From: Treponema sp.
GTDB lineage: Bacteria > Spirochaetota > Spirochaetia > Treponematales > Breznakiellaceae
Length of the DNA: 34,534 nucleotides
Direction: 5' to 3'
NCBI GenBank assembly: GCA_031266095.1
Contig: JAISBR010000118.1
Location: 1-34,534, forward strand
The position numbers and the translations under genes are program-made. The notes below the pieces were generated by a model that was given only the letters and a program-made list of their open reading frames with translations, was not told the DNA's origin and searched no databases. Positions 1-7,168 of this stretch are shown here, in pieces (position 1 is the first letter of the stretch; the number at the start of each line of letters is the position of its first letter).

Positions 1-44
1 TCAACAACCGCGCGGCAGAGCCACGCGGTATGTTGTTCTCATAA
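1..44 (-). repeat. Dispersed GC palindrome repeat, inverted copy at the window start
   Basis: Read on the minus strand this is TTATGAGAACAACATACC followed by a GC-rich part containing CTCTGCCGCGCGGTTGTTGA. The same 16-base head occurs on the plus strand at 34497-34512, so the two window ends carry inverted copies. The CTCTGCCGCGCGGTTGT tail also occurs at about 16640-16657. Nothing here looks coding. Confidence 0.7.
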
Positions 45-56
45 AGTATTGGTCTC

Positions 57-104
57 GGGTTTAATACCTTTATGACCGCGGCAGAGCCGCGGGGTATTAA
101 ACCC
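57..104. repeat. Nested inverted repeat with GGGTTTAATACC ends
   Basis: The arms GGGTTTAATACC (57-68) and GGTATTAAACCC (93-104) are exact inverted repeats. Between them sits a second hairpin, CCGCGG (76-81) / CCGCGG (87-92), with loop CAGAG. It belongs to the same dispersed family as 3121-3165, 16609-16653 and 33914-33956. It could be a small palindromic mobile repeat or the edge of a decayed insertion sequence. Confidence 0.7.
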
Positions 105-147
105 TCGCCACGAATAAAGAAAGCGAGCTGTTCACTGAAAGAGACGT

Positions 148-387
148 ATGGGCCGGAAATACTCTGTTCTATTTGGAGAGGAAGAGTGGAAACTACTGTA
201 TTGTGCGGTAAACAAGGTTAAAAAAGAACCGAAAAGGCCGTATACGATGAAAGAGGCGGTAGAGTATCTGGGACGCTTGGGAGGGCCGAAACGGACGCCG
301 AGCGACGGACCTCCCGGAGCGAAGACGGTATGGATAGGTCTGATGAAACTATATATTCTGCTGGCGTACCGGGAGTACCTCGTATGA
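148..387 (+). pseudogene. C-terminal remnant of an IS4/Tn5-like transposase
   Basis: The 79-residue reading frame matches from memory the extreme C-terminus of IS4-family (Tn5-like) transposases: an E-E-W-K-x-L-Y segment, then a proline/lysine linker, then an E-A-V-x-x-L-x-R-L-G-G segment and a G-x-P-G-A-K-T-V-W-x-G-L end. Full proteins of this family are about 400-480 residues, so only the last sixth is present and the DDE catalytic core is missing. An in-frame stop (136-138) lies just upstream, so the rest is not recoverable here. It is flanked by palindromic repeats and is almost certainly non-functional. Family assignment is by motif memory and not by a search. Confidence 0.65.
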
Positions 388-434
388 TTCTGTGGGTCAA
401 GTTTAGCCGCTTGCGGCGGGGTTGTTGATTGGAA

Positions 435-527
435 GGCGATGGTCCATACCCCGGAGCTTGCTCCGGAAATTTGTAACACTTTAGAATGTTGTAAAACGAT
501 CTTCGTATCAGGATATGGACCATCGCC
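435..527. repeat. MITE-like element with GGTCCATA inverted ends
   Basis: GGCGATGGTCCATA (435-448) and TATGGACCATCGCC (514-527) are perfect 14-base inverted repeats around 65 bases. A smaller hairpin, CCGGAGCTTGCTCCGG (451-466), lies inside. A related element with GGGTCCATACCC arms sits at 34418-34483, near the other window end. No coding capacity is visible. Confidence 0.7.
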
Positions 528-547
528 AGTACAATAAATTTCCTCTC

Positions 548-582
548 CAACGAAGATACCCAGGAGCTTGCTCCTGGGTTCT
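548..582. terminator. Hairpin downstream of the prolyl isomerase gene
   Basis: The palindrome ACCCAGGAGCTTGCTCCTGGGT lies about 20-50 bases beyond the stop of the minus-strand PPIase gene. It could act as a transcription terminator, but there is no strong T tract on the minus-strand side. It shares GGAGCTTGCTCC with the hairpin at 451-466, so it may just be part of the repeat cluster. Confidence 0.35.
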
Positions 583-601
583 TCATTTTGACGGTATCGG
601 G

Positions 602-1630
602 CTATTGGATGCCGACCAATTCCATCTCAAAAACCAAAAAGCTGTTCGCGGGGATAACGCCGTTGCCTATCTCCTGATCTCCATAGGCAAGCTCCGGCGG
701 AATGATAGTCAGGCGTCTTTCCCCCTTCTTCATATCCAAGATTGGTTCGTCCCAGCCGGGAATTACCTCGCCGGTCCCGGCCCGGAATTCCATGGGGTGG
801 CCTCGAATATCGGAACTGTCAAAAATTTTGCCGGAAAGAAGCGCTCCTTTGTAATTCACCTTGACAGTTTCACCCGCCACAGGTTTTGGGCCGTTTCCTT
901 CTTTCTGAATGATGTACCGTATTCCCGAAGCGGTTTGGACCGCGTTGGGATACTTGGCGTTTATACCGGCAATATCCGCGCTTCGTTGGAGCCAGCCCTG
1001 GACGGTGGCTTTCCTGATCAACTCGTCAAAGGCGGCTTGATCTGCCTTAAAGGCGGTCGCCCCCGGGCCATTGCGGATAATAGTAACTTTGATAATCCTG
1101 TCACCCTGCCTGATGACGTTTACTGTCTGCTGGCCTTCCACCACCCTGCCGAATACCGTATGCCTGCCATCCAGCCATGGGGTCGCGGTATGGGTGATAA
1201 AGAACTGGCTGCCATTAGTTCCCGGCCCCGCGTTAGCCATGGAAAGAACTCCCGGACCGTCATGCCGCAGACTCGGCTCAAATTCATCGGGAAACCGGTA
1301 ACCCGGACCGCCCCTGCCGCTTCCCTGAGGGTCTCCGCCCTGAATCATAAAATCGGAGATAACCCGGTGAAAGATGAGCCCGTCATAATAGGGCTTGCCA
1401 CTGGCGGCGTTCATCTTGCCCTCGGCAAGGGCCACAAAATTGCAGACCGTGAGGGGCGTTTTCTCAAATTCCAGCCGCACTACAATATCTCCCCGGTTGG
1501 TAGTGATCCGGGCAAAAAGACCGTTCCCCAAGGCGGCGTCGCCGGACGCCGCGAAGGCCGTCCCTATAACGCAGACAAACAACACCACACCCAAGCCGGC
1601 GACCAAGGGGGTTTTCTCAATAATATTCAT
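602..1630 (-). CDS. Exported peptidyl-prolyl isomerase, cyclophilin-FKBP fusion
   Basis: This 342-residue protein joins two unrelated prolyl cis-trans isomerase folds. An N-terminal signal or anchor segment (roughly residues 5-28, ending near AFA) is followed by a cyclophilin domain (about 38-190) with the active-site [15 protein letters not shown] motif and NGSQFFIT. A linker precedes a C-terminal FKBP domain (about 240-342) with [16 protein letters not shown] and IIPPELAYG. It probably helps fold exported proteins in the periplasm. The ATG at 1630 is preferred over 1660 because AAGGA lies 7 bases ahead of it and it begins the signal peptide directly. It is transcribed alone, with a 130-bp repeat in its leader. 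Confidence 0.9.
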   Translation of the reverse strand: MNIIEKTPLVAGLGVVLFVCVIGTAFAASGDAALGNGLFARITTNRGDIVVRLEFEKTPLTVCNFVALAEGKMNAASGKPYYDGLIFHRVISDFMIQGGDPQGSGRGGPGYRFPDEFEPSLRHDGPGVLSMANAGPGTNGSQFFITHTATPWLDGRHTVFGRVVEGQQTVNVIRQGDRIIKVTIIRNGPGATAFKADQAAFDELIRKATVQGWLQRSADIAGINAKYPNAVQTASGIRYIIQKEGNGPKPVAGETVKVNYKGALLSGKIFDSSDIRGHPMEFRAGTGEVIPGWDEPILDMKKGERRLTIIPPELAYGDQEIGNGVIPANSFLVFEMELVGIQ

Positions 1631-1647
1631 AAAATCATCCTTAATAT

Positions 1648-1782
1648 GAGCTTGTTTCAAAATCCATCTGGTTTTTCACAAACTCTTGTGGTTTCCCAGC
1701 CTGCGGCCTGCAAAACCATAGTTTTTCAATGCTGCTGGACAAGCGGAGCTTGTCTCCCCAAAATTTCAGTTTTGAAACAGCC
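1648..1782. repeat. Imperfect inverted-repeat element in the PPIase leader
   Basis: GAGCTTGTTTCAAAA (from 1648) pairs with TTTTGAAACAGCC (1770-1782). Between them is a hairpin built on ACAAGCGGAGCTTGT. The ends resemble those of the elements at 32057-32087 and 32136-32193. It lies between a good minus-strand promoter (about 1792-1820) and the PPIase start, so it looks like an insertion into the 5' leader. Confidence 0.55.
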
Positions 1783-1791
1783 TTATTTATC

Positions 1792-1820
1792 AATTTATAG
1801 TTATATGTTCTTCTTGTCAA
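1792..1820 (-). promoter_or_regulatory. Putative sigma-70 promoter for the PPIase gene
   Basis: On the minus strand TTGACA (1820-1815) is followed after 15 or 17 bases by TATAAA or TAAATT. The -35 box is perfect. The distance to the PPIase ATG is about 160 bases, largely filled by the repeat at 1648-1782. Confidence 0.5.
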
Positions 1821-2089
1821 ATGCGATTCAATGCGGGAATTCCCCAGGGCATCGGCGTTTACTCTGTAAACAAAGCCTGGTACAGGAAACCCGAATTCAA
1901 GGCAGCATACCGGGCCAGCTCGCGTATGCTTATGCTTCTCACCTTTCCCTCCCAAGAAATGGTGATGGGTGAGCCTGTTCCAAAACTCGGATGGTTGTGG
2001 ATGTTTAGCTATAGCATCTCTCTTGTTTTTGCACCGGACGCAAAAACCGTCCAGGAAATGAGCGTTCCCTGCTTTGCGTAAAATTGTAC
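1821..2089. other. Intergenic stretch without a recognisable gene
   Basis: About 270 bases between the PPIase promoter and the methyltransferase promoter. Short reading frames exist on both strands (86 residues plus, 104 residues minus), but neither shows a domain, a convincing ribosome site or a match I recognise. It may hold decayed sequence. Confidence 0.4.
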
Positions 2090-2118
2090 TTGACGCTTTC
2101 CCGGCCTCATGCTATACT
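2090..2118 (+). promoter_or_regulatory. Strong sigma-70 promoter abutting the methyltransferase ATG
   Basis: TTGACG (2090-2095), a 17-base spacer and TATACT (2113-2118) give a near-consensus promoter. Only six bases separate the -10 box from the ATG at 2125, so transcription should begin at or next to the start codon. That implies a leaderless mRNA. No Shine-Dalgarno sequence can fit. Confidence 0.7.
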
Positions 2119-2124
2119 GTGCGC

Positions 2125-3051
2125 ATGTTGCGTAAAGTCGACGCTATATTATCACCTACCCCCCCCCCCCCCCCCCGGGATGAAGTATATTCTTTAACCT
2201 ATACATACGATGCTGAATTTTATAAAAACCAATGGATTGGAAGCCTTCAGAGCGCTGGTATTATTTTACCGATAGTTCTGGGGATTTTGCCAAAAATAAA
2301 TTCAGCGGTTGATTTTGGCTGCGGGACAGGAACATGGTTATCGGTTTTGAAAAACTGTGGAATAAAAGAAATAAAAGGATATGATGGGTATTGGGTTGAA
2401 AGAGAATCATTAAAAATACCGCAAGAATATTTTACGGTATCGGAACTGAATAAAAAAGTAACGGTTGAAAAAAGATATGATTTAGCGATATCGATAGAAG
2501 TCGCAGAACATTTACCGGAAGAATCGGCGAAAATATTTGTTGAAACGCTTATAGATGCGTCGGATATAGTGTTGTTTTCTGCGGCTATTCCTTGTCAAGG
2601 TGGAAGAAATCATATAAATGAACAATGGCAGGATTATTGGTATGCTATATTTGATGAATATGGATATGCTGGGATAGATTATTTAAGAAAAAAGATATGG
2701 AATGAGAAAAAAATCAAAAGTTTTTATCGGCAGAATATCATGCTATATGTAAAGAAAGAGAAATTGGGTGAAATAAACGTTTCTGAAGAATATTATACGG
2801 AAAACAAACTGTTAAACATAGTCCACCCGGAGATGTTTATGGGCAAGATAGATTACCTGGAAAAAGAATCCGTTCATAATGTACCTCTATGGGCTTTATA
2901 TAAAGTAGTAATCAAAAGAAGTATAAAAAAGATAACAGGCAAAAGAAACTGGGAATTGTTAAAAAGACTATTAAAACTGTTGACGCAAAGGCGCCTGCTT
3001 GCGATACGAAGCTCGTGGAAGGAGGAAGACAGGAGAAACCTTTCGAGATGA
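2125..3051 (+). CDS. SAM-dependent methyltransferase, probably phase-variable
   Basis: The 308-residue protein carries the class I methyltransferase motif I (AVDFGCGTGTWL) and a downstream ISIEVAEHLPEE segment typical of Methyltransf_23/11-type enzymes. The substrate is unknown; such genes often modify glycans or small molecules. The start at 2125 is chosen because an excellent promoter ends six bases earlier, which excludes the upstream ATG at 2074. An 18-base C tract (2159-2176) lies within codons 12-18. The present length keeps the frame open, while both other frames stop within about 20 bases. The gene is far richer in A+T (AAA, GAA, ATA codons) than its neighbours, suggesting transfer. 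The last ~20 codons turn GC-rich and basic and may come from an adjoining repeat. Confidence 0.75.
   Translation: MLRKVDAILSPTPPPPPRDEVYSLTYTYDAEFYKNQWIGSLQSAGIILPIVLGILPKINSAVDFGCGTGTWLSVLKNCGIKEIKGYDGYWVERESLKIPQEYFTVSELNKKVTVEKRYDLAISIEVAEHLPEESAKIFVETLIDASDIVLFSAAIPCQGGRNHINEQWQDYWYAIFDEYGYAGIDYLRKKIWNEKKIKSFYRQNIMLYVKKEKLGEINVSEEYYTENKLLNIVHPEMFMGKIDYLEKESVHNVPLWALYKVVIKRSIKKITGKRNWELLKRLLKLLTQRRLLAIRSSWKEEDRRNLSR
2159..2176. repeat. Poly-C tract of 18 bases (contingency-type homopolymer)
   Basis: Eighteen consecutive C residues lie 34 bases inside the methyltransferase reading frame and encode a run of prolines. Homopolymers this long slip readily during replication. If the tract changes by one base in either direction, ribosomes meet TGA at 2181-2183 or TAA at 2195-2197, so the tract would act as an on/off switch. 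Exact length may also be affected by sequencing error. Confidence 0.85.
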
Positions 3052-3056
3052 CCTAA

Positions 3057-3084
3057 TGAGAACCACGGGAAACCGTGTGTCTCA
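3057..3084. other. GAAA-tetraloop stem-loop after the methyltransferase
   Basis: TGAGA-AC-CACGG, a GAAA loop, then CCGTG-TG-TCTCA form a 10-pair hairpin with one two-base internal loop. It starts five bases after the methyltransferase stop. It lacks a T tract, so it is not a classical terminator. It may stabilise the mRNA 3' end or be a piece of a structured mobile RNA. Confidence 0.5.
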
Positions 3085-3120
3085 TCCGGGAGGATGGAGC
3101 GAATCACCGGCAGCGAGTTT

Positions 3121-3165
3121 GGTTTAATACCCCGCCGGGCCAGAGGTCCGAGCTCTGCTCCGCGG
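3121..3165 (+). repeat. Dispersed GGTTTAATACC repeat copy
   Basis: It begins GGTTTAATACCCCGCCGG, continues with AGAGGTCCGAGCTCTG and ends CCGCGG. Closely related copies lie at 16609-16653 (plus), 33914-33956 (minus), 34505-34534 (plus, cut by the window end) and 1-104 (minus, two copies). It sits between the convergent methyltransferase and mnmE genes. Confidence 0.75.
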
Positions 3166-3221
3166 AGGCTCATTTTTACCCCTTTTACCACAGCGGGACG
3201 GCGTTCACGGTTGTGCCGCGG

Positions 3222-4661
3222 CTATTTCCCCACGCAGAAGCGGCTGAACATTTCCTCAAGAATATCCGCGGTGGAAATCTCGCCGGTGATCTCCCCCAGG
3301 GCGTTAACCGCCTCCCGCAGCAGGGGAGCGATGAGGTCCAGCGGTTCTTCCCTGTCGGCCAAAGACAGGGCCCCTTCCAGCGCGGCAACGGCGGCGTCAA
3401 CCAGGTTTTTCTGCCTCGCGGAGCCAAGGGCGGCGTTTTGCGGACTGTCTGTGCCAGGGGTGCTTTTTGCCGCCTCCCCGAGCGCCCCGGTGATTGCCCT
3501 GGTCAGTTCCGGTATGCCCTCTCCGGTTTTCGCGCTGATGATAACCGGGCCGCAGGCCGCGGCTGATTCGGGTATGGGGGCAATATCCGCTTTATTCCAG
3601 AGGATCAGAAGCCGCCTGGATTGTGATTCTCTCCTGTCACCGCCGTCCTTCTCAAATTCACTAAAAAAAAGCCGATCTTCACCGGTAATGCCTTCGGAGC
3701 CGTCAATAAGGTACAAAATGAGTTCAGCTTCTTCCAGGAGTTCCCGGCTCCGCTTTACCCCGATTTTTTCAACCGGGTCGGCGGAATCCCGTAGTCCCGC
3801 AGTATCGGCGAGGCGGACCGGAATCCCCTCAATGGAAACCCAGGCCTCTATCCAGTCGCGGGTGGTGCCGGGAATTTCGGTCACTATGGAACGTTCTTCT
3901 TTTAACAGCAGATTGAAAAGGCTGGACTTGCCGGCGTTGGGCCTGCCGGCGATTGCGGCCAGAACGCCTTCCTGGTAGATTCGCTCCCGCTGCCAGGAGG
4001 CGGCAAGGGTTTTGAGCCGGGCAAGGGCTTGCAGGGCCTGGGGCCGGCCGGGAAGTCTGCCCGCCGCCTCCCCGGCATCAGCGTCGATCTCATCCTCTGA
4101 GTAATCAAGAAAGATTTCCGCCGCTGCCAGTACTTCTATCAGCATTTTTTTTAGGGTGTTGATTTCATTTTCCAGCGCCCCGGAAAGGCGGTATATCGCG
4201 TGACGCCGGCCCGTATCGGTTCTGGCGGCAACCAGTTCCATCACCGACTCGGAACGGGTAAGGTCGAGCTTGCCGTTCATAAAAGCGCGGAAGGTAAATT
4301 CGCCGGGCAGGGCGTCCCGAAAACCCGCCGCACGCAAAACGCCTATCACCTTTTGTCCTGCCGCGCCGCCGCCGTGGCAGGAGATGTCAAGGCCGTCCTC
4401 ACCGGTATAACTTTTCGGGGCGCGGAACACCGAGACAAGCACTTCATCGATTTTTTCACCGGCCGCGGCAATCCAACCGTGTACTACGGTATTTCCCGGG
4501 GCGTTCAGCAGTTTTTCCGGTTTTGAAAAAATCCCGGAGGCCAGCTCAAGCGCGCCCCTGCCCGAACAACGGATCAACGTAAGGGCGCTTCTGCCAAGAG
4601 AAGTAGCAAAAGCGGTGATAGGGGTCTCGTCACCATAGGAATCACTACCTTCAATCAGCAC
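3222..4661 (-). CDS. mnmE: tRNA modification GTPase MnmE (TrmE)
   Basis: MnmE, with MnmG, installs the aminomethyl or carboxymethylaminomethyl group on wobble uridine 34 of certain tRNAs. The 479 residues fit the family. The N-terminal formyl-THF-binding domain contains LPGEFTFRAFMNGKLDLT. The central G domain has G1 GRPNAGKSS, G2/G3 around PGTTRD and DTAGLRD, and G4 NKAD. The protein ends in the hallmark F-C-V-G-K, whose cysteine is required for modification. Translation starts at GTG (4661), with GGAGGT nine bases upstream. It is the last gene of a three-gene minus-strand operon, 18 bases after its neighbour. Confidence 0.96.
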   Translation of the reverse strand: MLIEGSDSYGDETPITAFATSLGRSALTLIRCSGRGALELASGIFSKPEKLLNAPGNTVVHGWIAAAGEKIDEVLVSVFRAPKSYTGEDGLDISCHGGGAAGQKVIGVLRAAGFRDALPGEFTFRAFMNGKLDLTRSESVMELVAARTDTGRRHAIYRLSGALENEINTLKKMLIEVLAAAEIFLDYSEDEIDADAGEAAGRLPGRPQALQALARLKTLAASWQRERIYQEGVLAAIAGRPNAGKSSLFNLLLKEERSIVTEIPGTTRDWIEAWVSIEGIPVRLADTAGLRDSADPVEKIGVKRSRELLEEAELILYLIDGSEGITGEDRLFFSEFEKDGGDRRESQSRRLLILWNKADIAPIPESAAACGPVIISAKTGEGIPELTRAITGALGEAAKSTPGTDSPQNAALGSARQKNLVDAAVAALEGALSLADREEPLDLIAPLLREAVNALGEITGEISTADILEEMFSRFCVGK

Positions 4662-4679
4662 GGGAAGTGGACCTCCGTC

Positions 4680-5450
4680 CTAAAACGCCTCAAAAAAATT
4701 TTGGCGAATCCTGTTTATCGAGGCGGCCTGATCCCGGGTTGGAGGAACAGCGGTTTGTATGCTTGCCATCAAGTCCTTAATCCGGGTTTGCAACGCTGTC
4801 TTATCTATACTGATTAATACAAAAAATTCATAGAGGTCCTGGTCGGCGATATTTTCCGTTTCGGTATTCTCGGACGAATCCGTCTCACCTGGTATCCGCC
4901 ATTTAACCCAGAAGCTGTCCTCTTTCAGCGCTTCCGGATATTCCAGGTCGGAGGCAGCTTTTATCATTGCCTCAAAAAACTCTCCGTACTCATCGTCCGG
5001 ATACAGGGACGCGGCGGTAAGCAGCCGGTTTTCGATTCTCACTGCAGCGAGCCGTGGAAAGTCCTGGGCAACGGTAAACCGCTCCGCCCACTGACTCAGG
5101 GCGTTGAGGCTGGTTCCCTGGTTTTTTCCGATAAAAACATATTTATCCCAATAGCCATACTGAAGTTCCACCCGCCTGGCCCCTCCGGCGAGAAAACGGT
5201 TCAGCCATCCGGGCAAAGGTATATTCGGGGGACCGTTCTGGGATTCAAGCAGCTCGCCTAATTCAAGGGTCTCCGTCTGCTCCTGTAAGAACTCCGGTTC
5301 CGGATAAAAAATAATTTTTTTCTGACCGGCACAGGTCTGGAAAAACAGCAGTCCGGTACAAAAAAACAATATGGCAGCGGACCTGAATATCAGATTAACG
5401 ATTTTCACCGGTGAAAGGGAAAGATTTTTCTTTGAAAAGATCAGAAACAT
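4680..5450 (-). CDS. Exported or lipid-anchored protein of unknown function
   Basis: The 256-residue protein is not recognised beyond an N-terminal export signal. A basic start is followed by a hydrophobic stretch ending LLFFQTCAG (about residues 32-42), which could be a loose spirochaete lipobox. The mature part is acidic, with alternating hydrophobic/charged segments and no repeats or catalytic motif I can name. It starts five bases after the upstream lipoprotein stop and precedes mnmE, so the three are probably co-transcribed. The pairing of two envelope proteins suggests they act together. Confidence 0.7.
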   Translation of the reverse strand: MFLIFSKKNLSLSPVKIVNLIFRSAAILFFCTGLLFFQTCAGQKKIIFYPEPEFLQEQTETLELGELLESQNGPPNIPLPGWLNRFLAGGARRVELQYGYWDKYVFIGKNQGTSLNALSQWAERFTVAQDFPRLAAVRIENRLLTAASLYPDDEYGEFFEAMIKAASDLEYPEALKEDSFWVKWRIPGETDSSENTETENIADQDLYEFFVLISIDKTALQTRIKDLMASIQTAVPPTRDQAASINRIRQNFFEAF

Positions 5451-5455
5451 CCGCT

Positions 5456-7075
5456 TTAGAGGCTGCTGACGCCCTTTTCTCTTTCGTCTCCGGAACTTCC
5501 CGCCGGTATCGTGCTTGGGCCTTTGGCAAAGAACTGGGGCGCTAAATGGAGGAGGGCGAATTCATCCCAAATAGCAAAGGCCGCCTGTCCGGCTTTTTCA
5601 GAACCGACGCCAAACTCAACGCCACATTCTCCGTTCAGGGGAACGGCAAGACCGACGCCTGTTCTTACAATCTGAGCCGCCGGATTGTTACTCACAACAG
5701 TCTGCCGCTCAGGTTCAGTGGAATACGCGGGATTGATCGCCGCCTCGAAGCGGTTCGGCAGGATTAAGAAATCAATAGCGGCGGTGATATATTCACCGTC
5801 CGCGAGGGCGGTAAGCGCCGAGGCCGCCTCGACGGATGTTTCCGAGGTACTCAGTTTCAGGATAAGAGCGCCCCCACTCAGACTCAAGTCCATTTCAAGG
5901 TCCTCAAGAGAGGCTCCCTGCGACGCGAATTGGGCTTTAAAGATACAGCCGTCGGAAACCGGCTTAAAACGGAACAGGAATTGTCCGCCTCCCTCTTTAT
6001 TGAGAAAAGAAACCGGAGGAAGCAGATACGCATCACCGGGACCTGTCAACAAACCGTAACTGTAACCTGCCGGACTCCAACGGGGCGCCTTTTCCTCCCG
6101 GGGTATCAGCGTCCATTCGGCGGACTTTGAATCCTGAAGATTGCCCCCGAATTGATACCAACGGAGAAGATCCGGGGCGCCGCCGGAAACCAGATTCAGA
6201 TCCACCGCTTTTTGTGAGACAGGGATGGAAATCCCGCGGGAATCTCCGGCAATCCCCTGCCGGGCCCCGAAGGGGAAAGCCTCCACCCGCAGGGAGTGAA
6301 AACCGGTTTGGTCCGGCGTTTTCCAGAGAAAATTTCCCGCCCCTTCGGACAGCTTTCCCTCGTTGATAAGTTTTTTTCCATTATACCAGACGATATAGGG
6401 ATCCAGCCGCGAATCAAACTCCACGCGCGCTTCCAGCATGACGGTCGCCCCGGGGGAGACCAGCTGGGAACCGGCGGAAATACTGGGAAGATACATTTGA
6501 ATATCTTTCAGGGAAAATTCGGCGTCCCCTAAATAATAGACTGATTTTTCCGTCTGATAGAGGGTTTCTTTCTCGCCGAGGATCTGGAAAACCAGGGTAT
6601 ATTGACCGATTTGCAGATTCTCCGGCATGAAGAAGTTAGGCAGATTCTTATCCAGCCGTTTAGCCGGGATCTGAATATTCGTTTTAGCGATCCTGATTAC
6701 CGGAAACTCGGCAGCCGATTCCTCTCCGGCCGCGCCGGATTCTTTCACGACTTCCCTTACTATCTCAAAATTCTCGTTTGCCTCGGATTTGAGGGTATAC
6801 AGGACCTTTCCCCCCAGGGTTTCTCCCCTGGAATCCCGCAGGGAGACCATCAATCCGGTAATATCCGGGTCATTGGCGATGGAGCTGGCAAAATAGGGGC
6901 GTATTGTATCATTCGTGTTAATCAGGGAACGATCATCAAGGGAAGTATTGTTTACCAGGGCTTTTACCTGGTAGGTCCCGGCTGAGGGCAAAACAATATC
7001 CAATTCCCCGCACGCGCAGAAAAGAGATGATAAAATCAGTATACCGAACACTCTTTTAATAGTTTGCAGACACAT
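5456..7075 (-). CDS. Large putative lipoprotein with LamG-like C-terminal region
   Basis: Read from ATG 7075 the protein has 539 residues; an alternative ATG at 7102 lacks a ribosome site. The N-terminus (K-R-V-F-G-I-L-I-L-S-S-L-F-C-A-C) is a lipoprotein-type signal with cysteine at about residue 22. The middle contains beta-rich segments resembling Ig-like folds. The C-terminal ~220 residues (from PDLLRWYQFGG) resemble a concanavalin/LamG-type jelly roll often used for glycan or matrix binding; this is pattern-based and uncertain. It heads the operon with the 4680-5450 protein and mnmE. A TATACT box (7091-7086, minus) lies ten bases before ATG 7075. Confidence 0.7.
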   Translation of the reverse strand: MCLQTIKRVFGILILSSLFCACGELDIVLPSAGTYQVKALVNNTSLDDRSLINTNDTIRPYFASSIANDPDITGLMVSLRDSRGETLGGKVLYTLKSEANENFEIVREVVKESGAAGEESAAEFPVIRIAKTNIQIPAKRLDKNLPNFFMPENLQIGQYTLVFQILGEKETLYQTEKSVYYLGDAEFSLKDIQMYLPSISAGSQLVSPGATVMLEARVEFDSRLDPYIVWYNGKKLINEGKLSEGAGNFLWKTPDQTGFHSLRVEAFPFGARQGIAGDSRGISIPVSQKAVDLNLVSGGAPDLLRWYQFGGNLQDSKSAEWTLIPREEKAPRWSPAGYSYGLLTGPGDAYLLPPVSFLNKEGGGQFLFRFKPVSDGCIFKAQFASQGASLEDLEMDLSLSGGALILKLSTSETSVEAASALTALADGEYITAAIDFLILPNRFEAAINPAYSTEPERQTVVSNNPAAQIVRTGVGLAVPLNGECGVEFGVGSEKAGQAAFAIWDEFALLHLAPQFFAKGPSTIPAGSSGDEREKGVSSL

Positions 7076-7130
7076 AACCACTCTAAGTATATCGTACTGC
7101 ATAATAAAAAGCTAGAGCTTTTTTGATGTT

Positions 7131-7159
7131 TTGCAATTTTCTTTGTTTTTTGTTATTAT
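7131..7159 (+). promoter_or_regulatory. Promoter for alr with ultra-short leader
   Basis: TTGCAA (7131-7136), a 17-base T-rich spacer and TATTAT (7154-7159) are well matched. The alr ATG (7169) follows after nine bases, leaving a leader of at most two or three nucleotides. No Shine-Dalgarno site is present in that space. Confidence 0.6.
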
Positions 7160-7168
7160 TACGGGACA

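Noticed and set aside
515..1972. 485-residue plus-strand reading frame
   Set aside because: It is antisense to the clear cyclophilin-FKBP gene and shows no domain.
3057..3084. Group II intron domain V
   Set aside because: The GAAA-loop hairpin with a two-base internal loop resembles it, but the catalytic AGC triad and any reverse transcriptase or other intron domains are missing.
3094..3978. 294-residue plus-strand reading frame
   Set aside because: It is antisense to mnmE and begins in a dispersed repeat.
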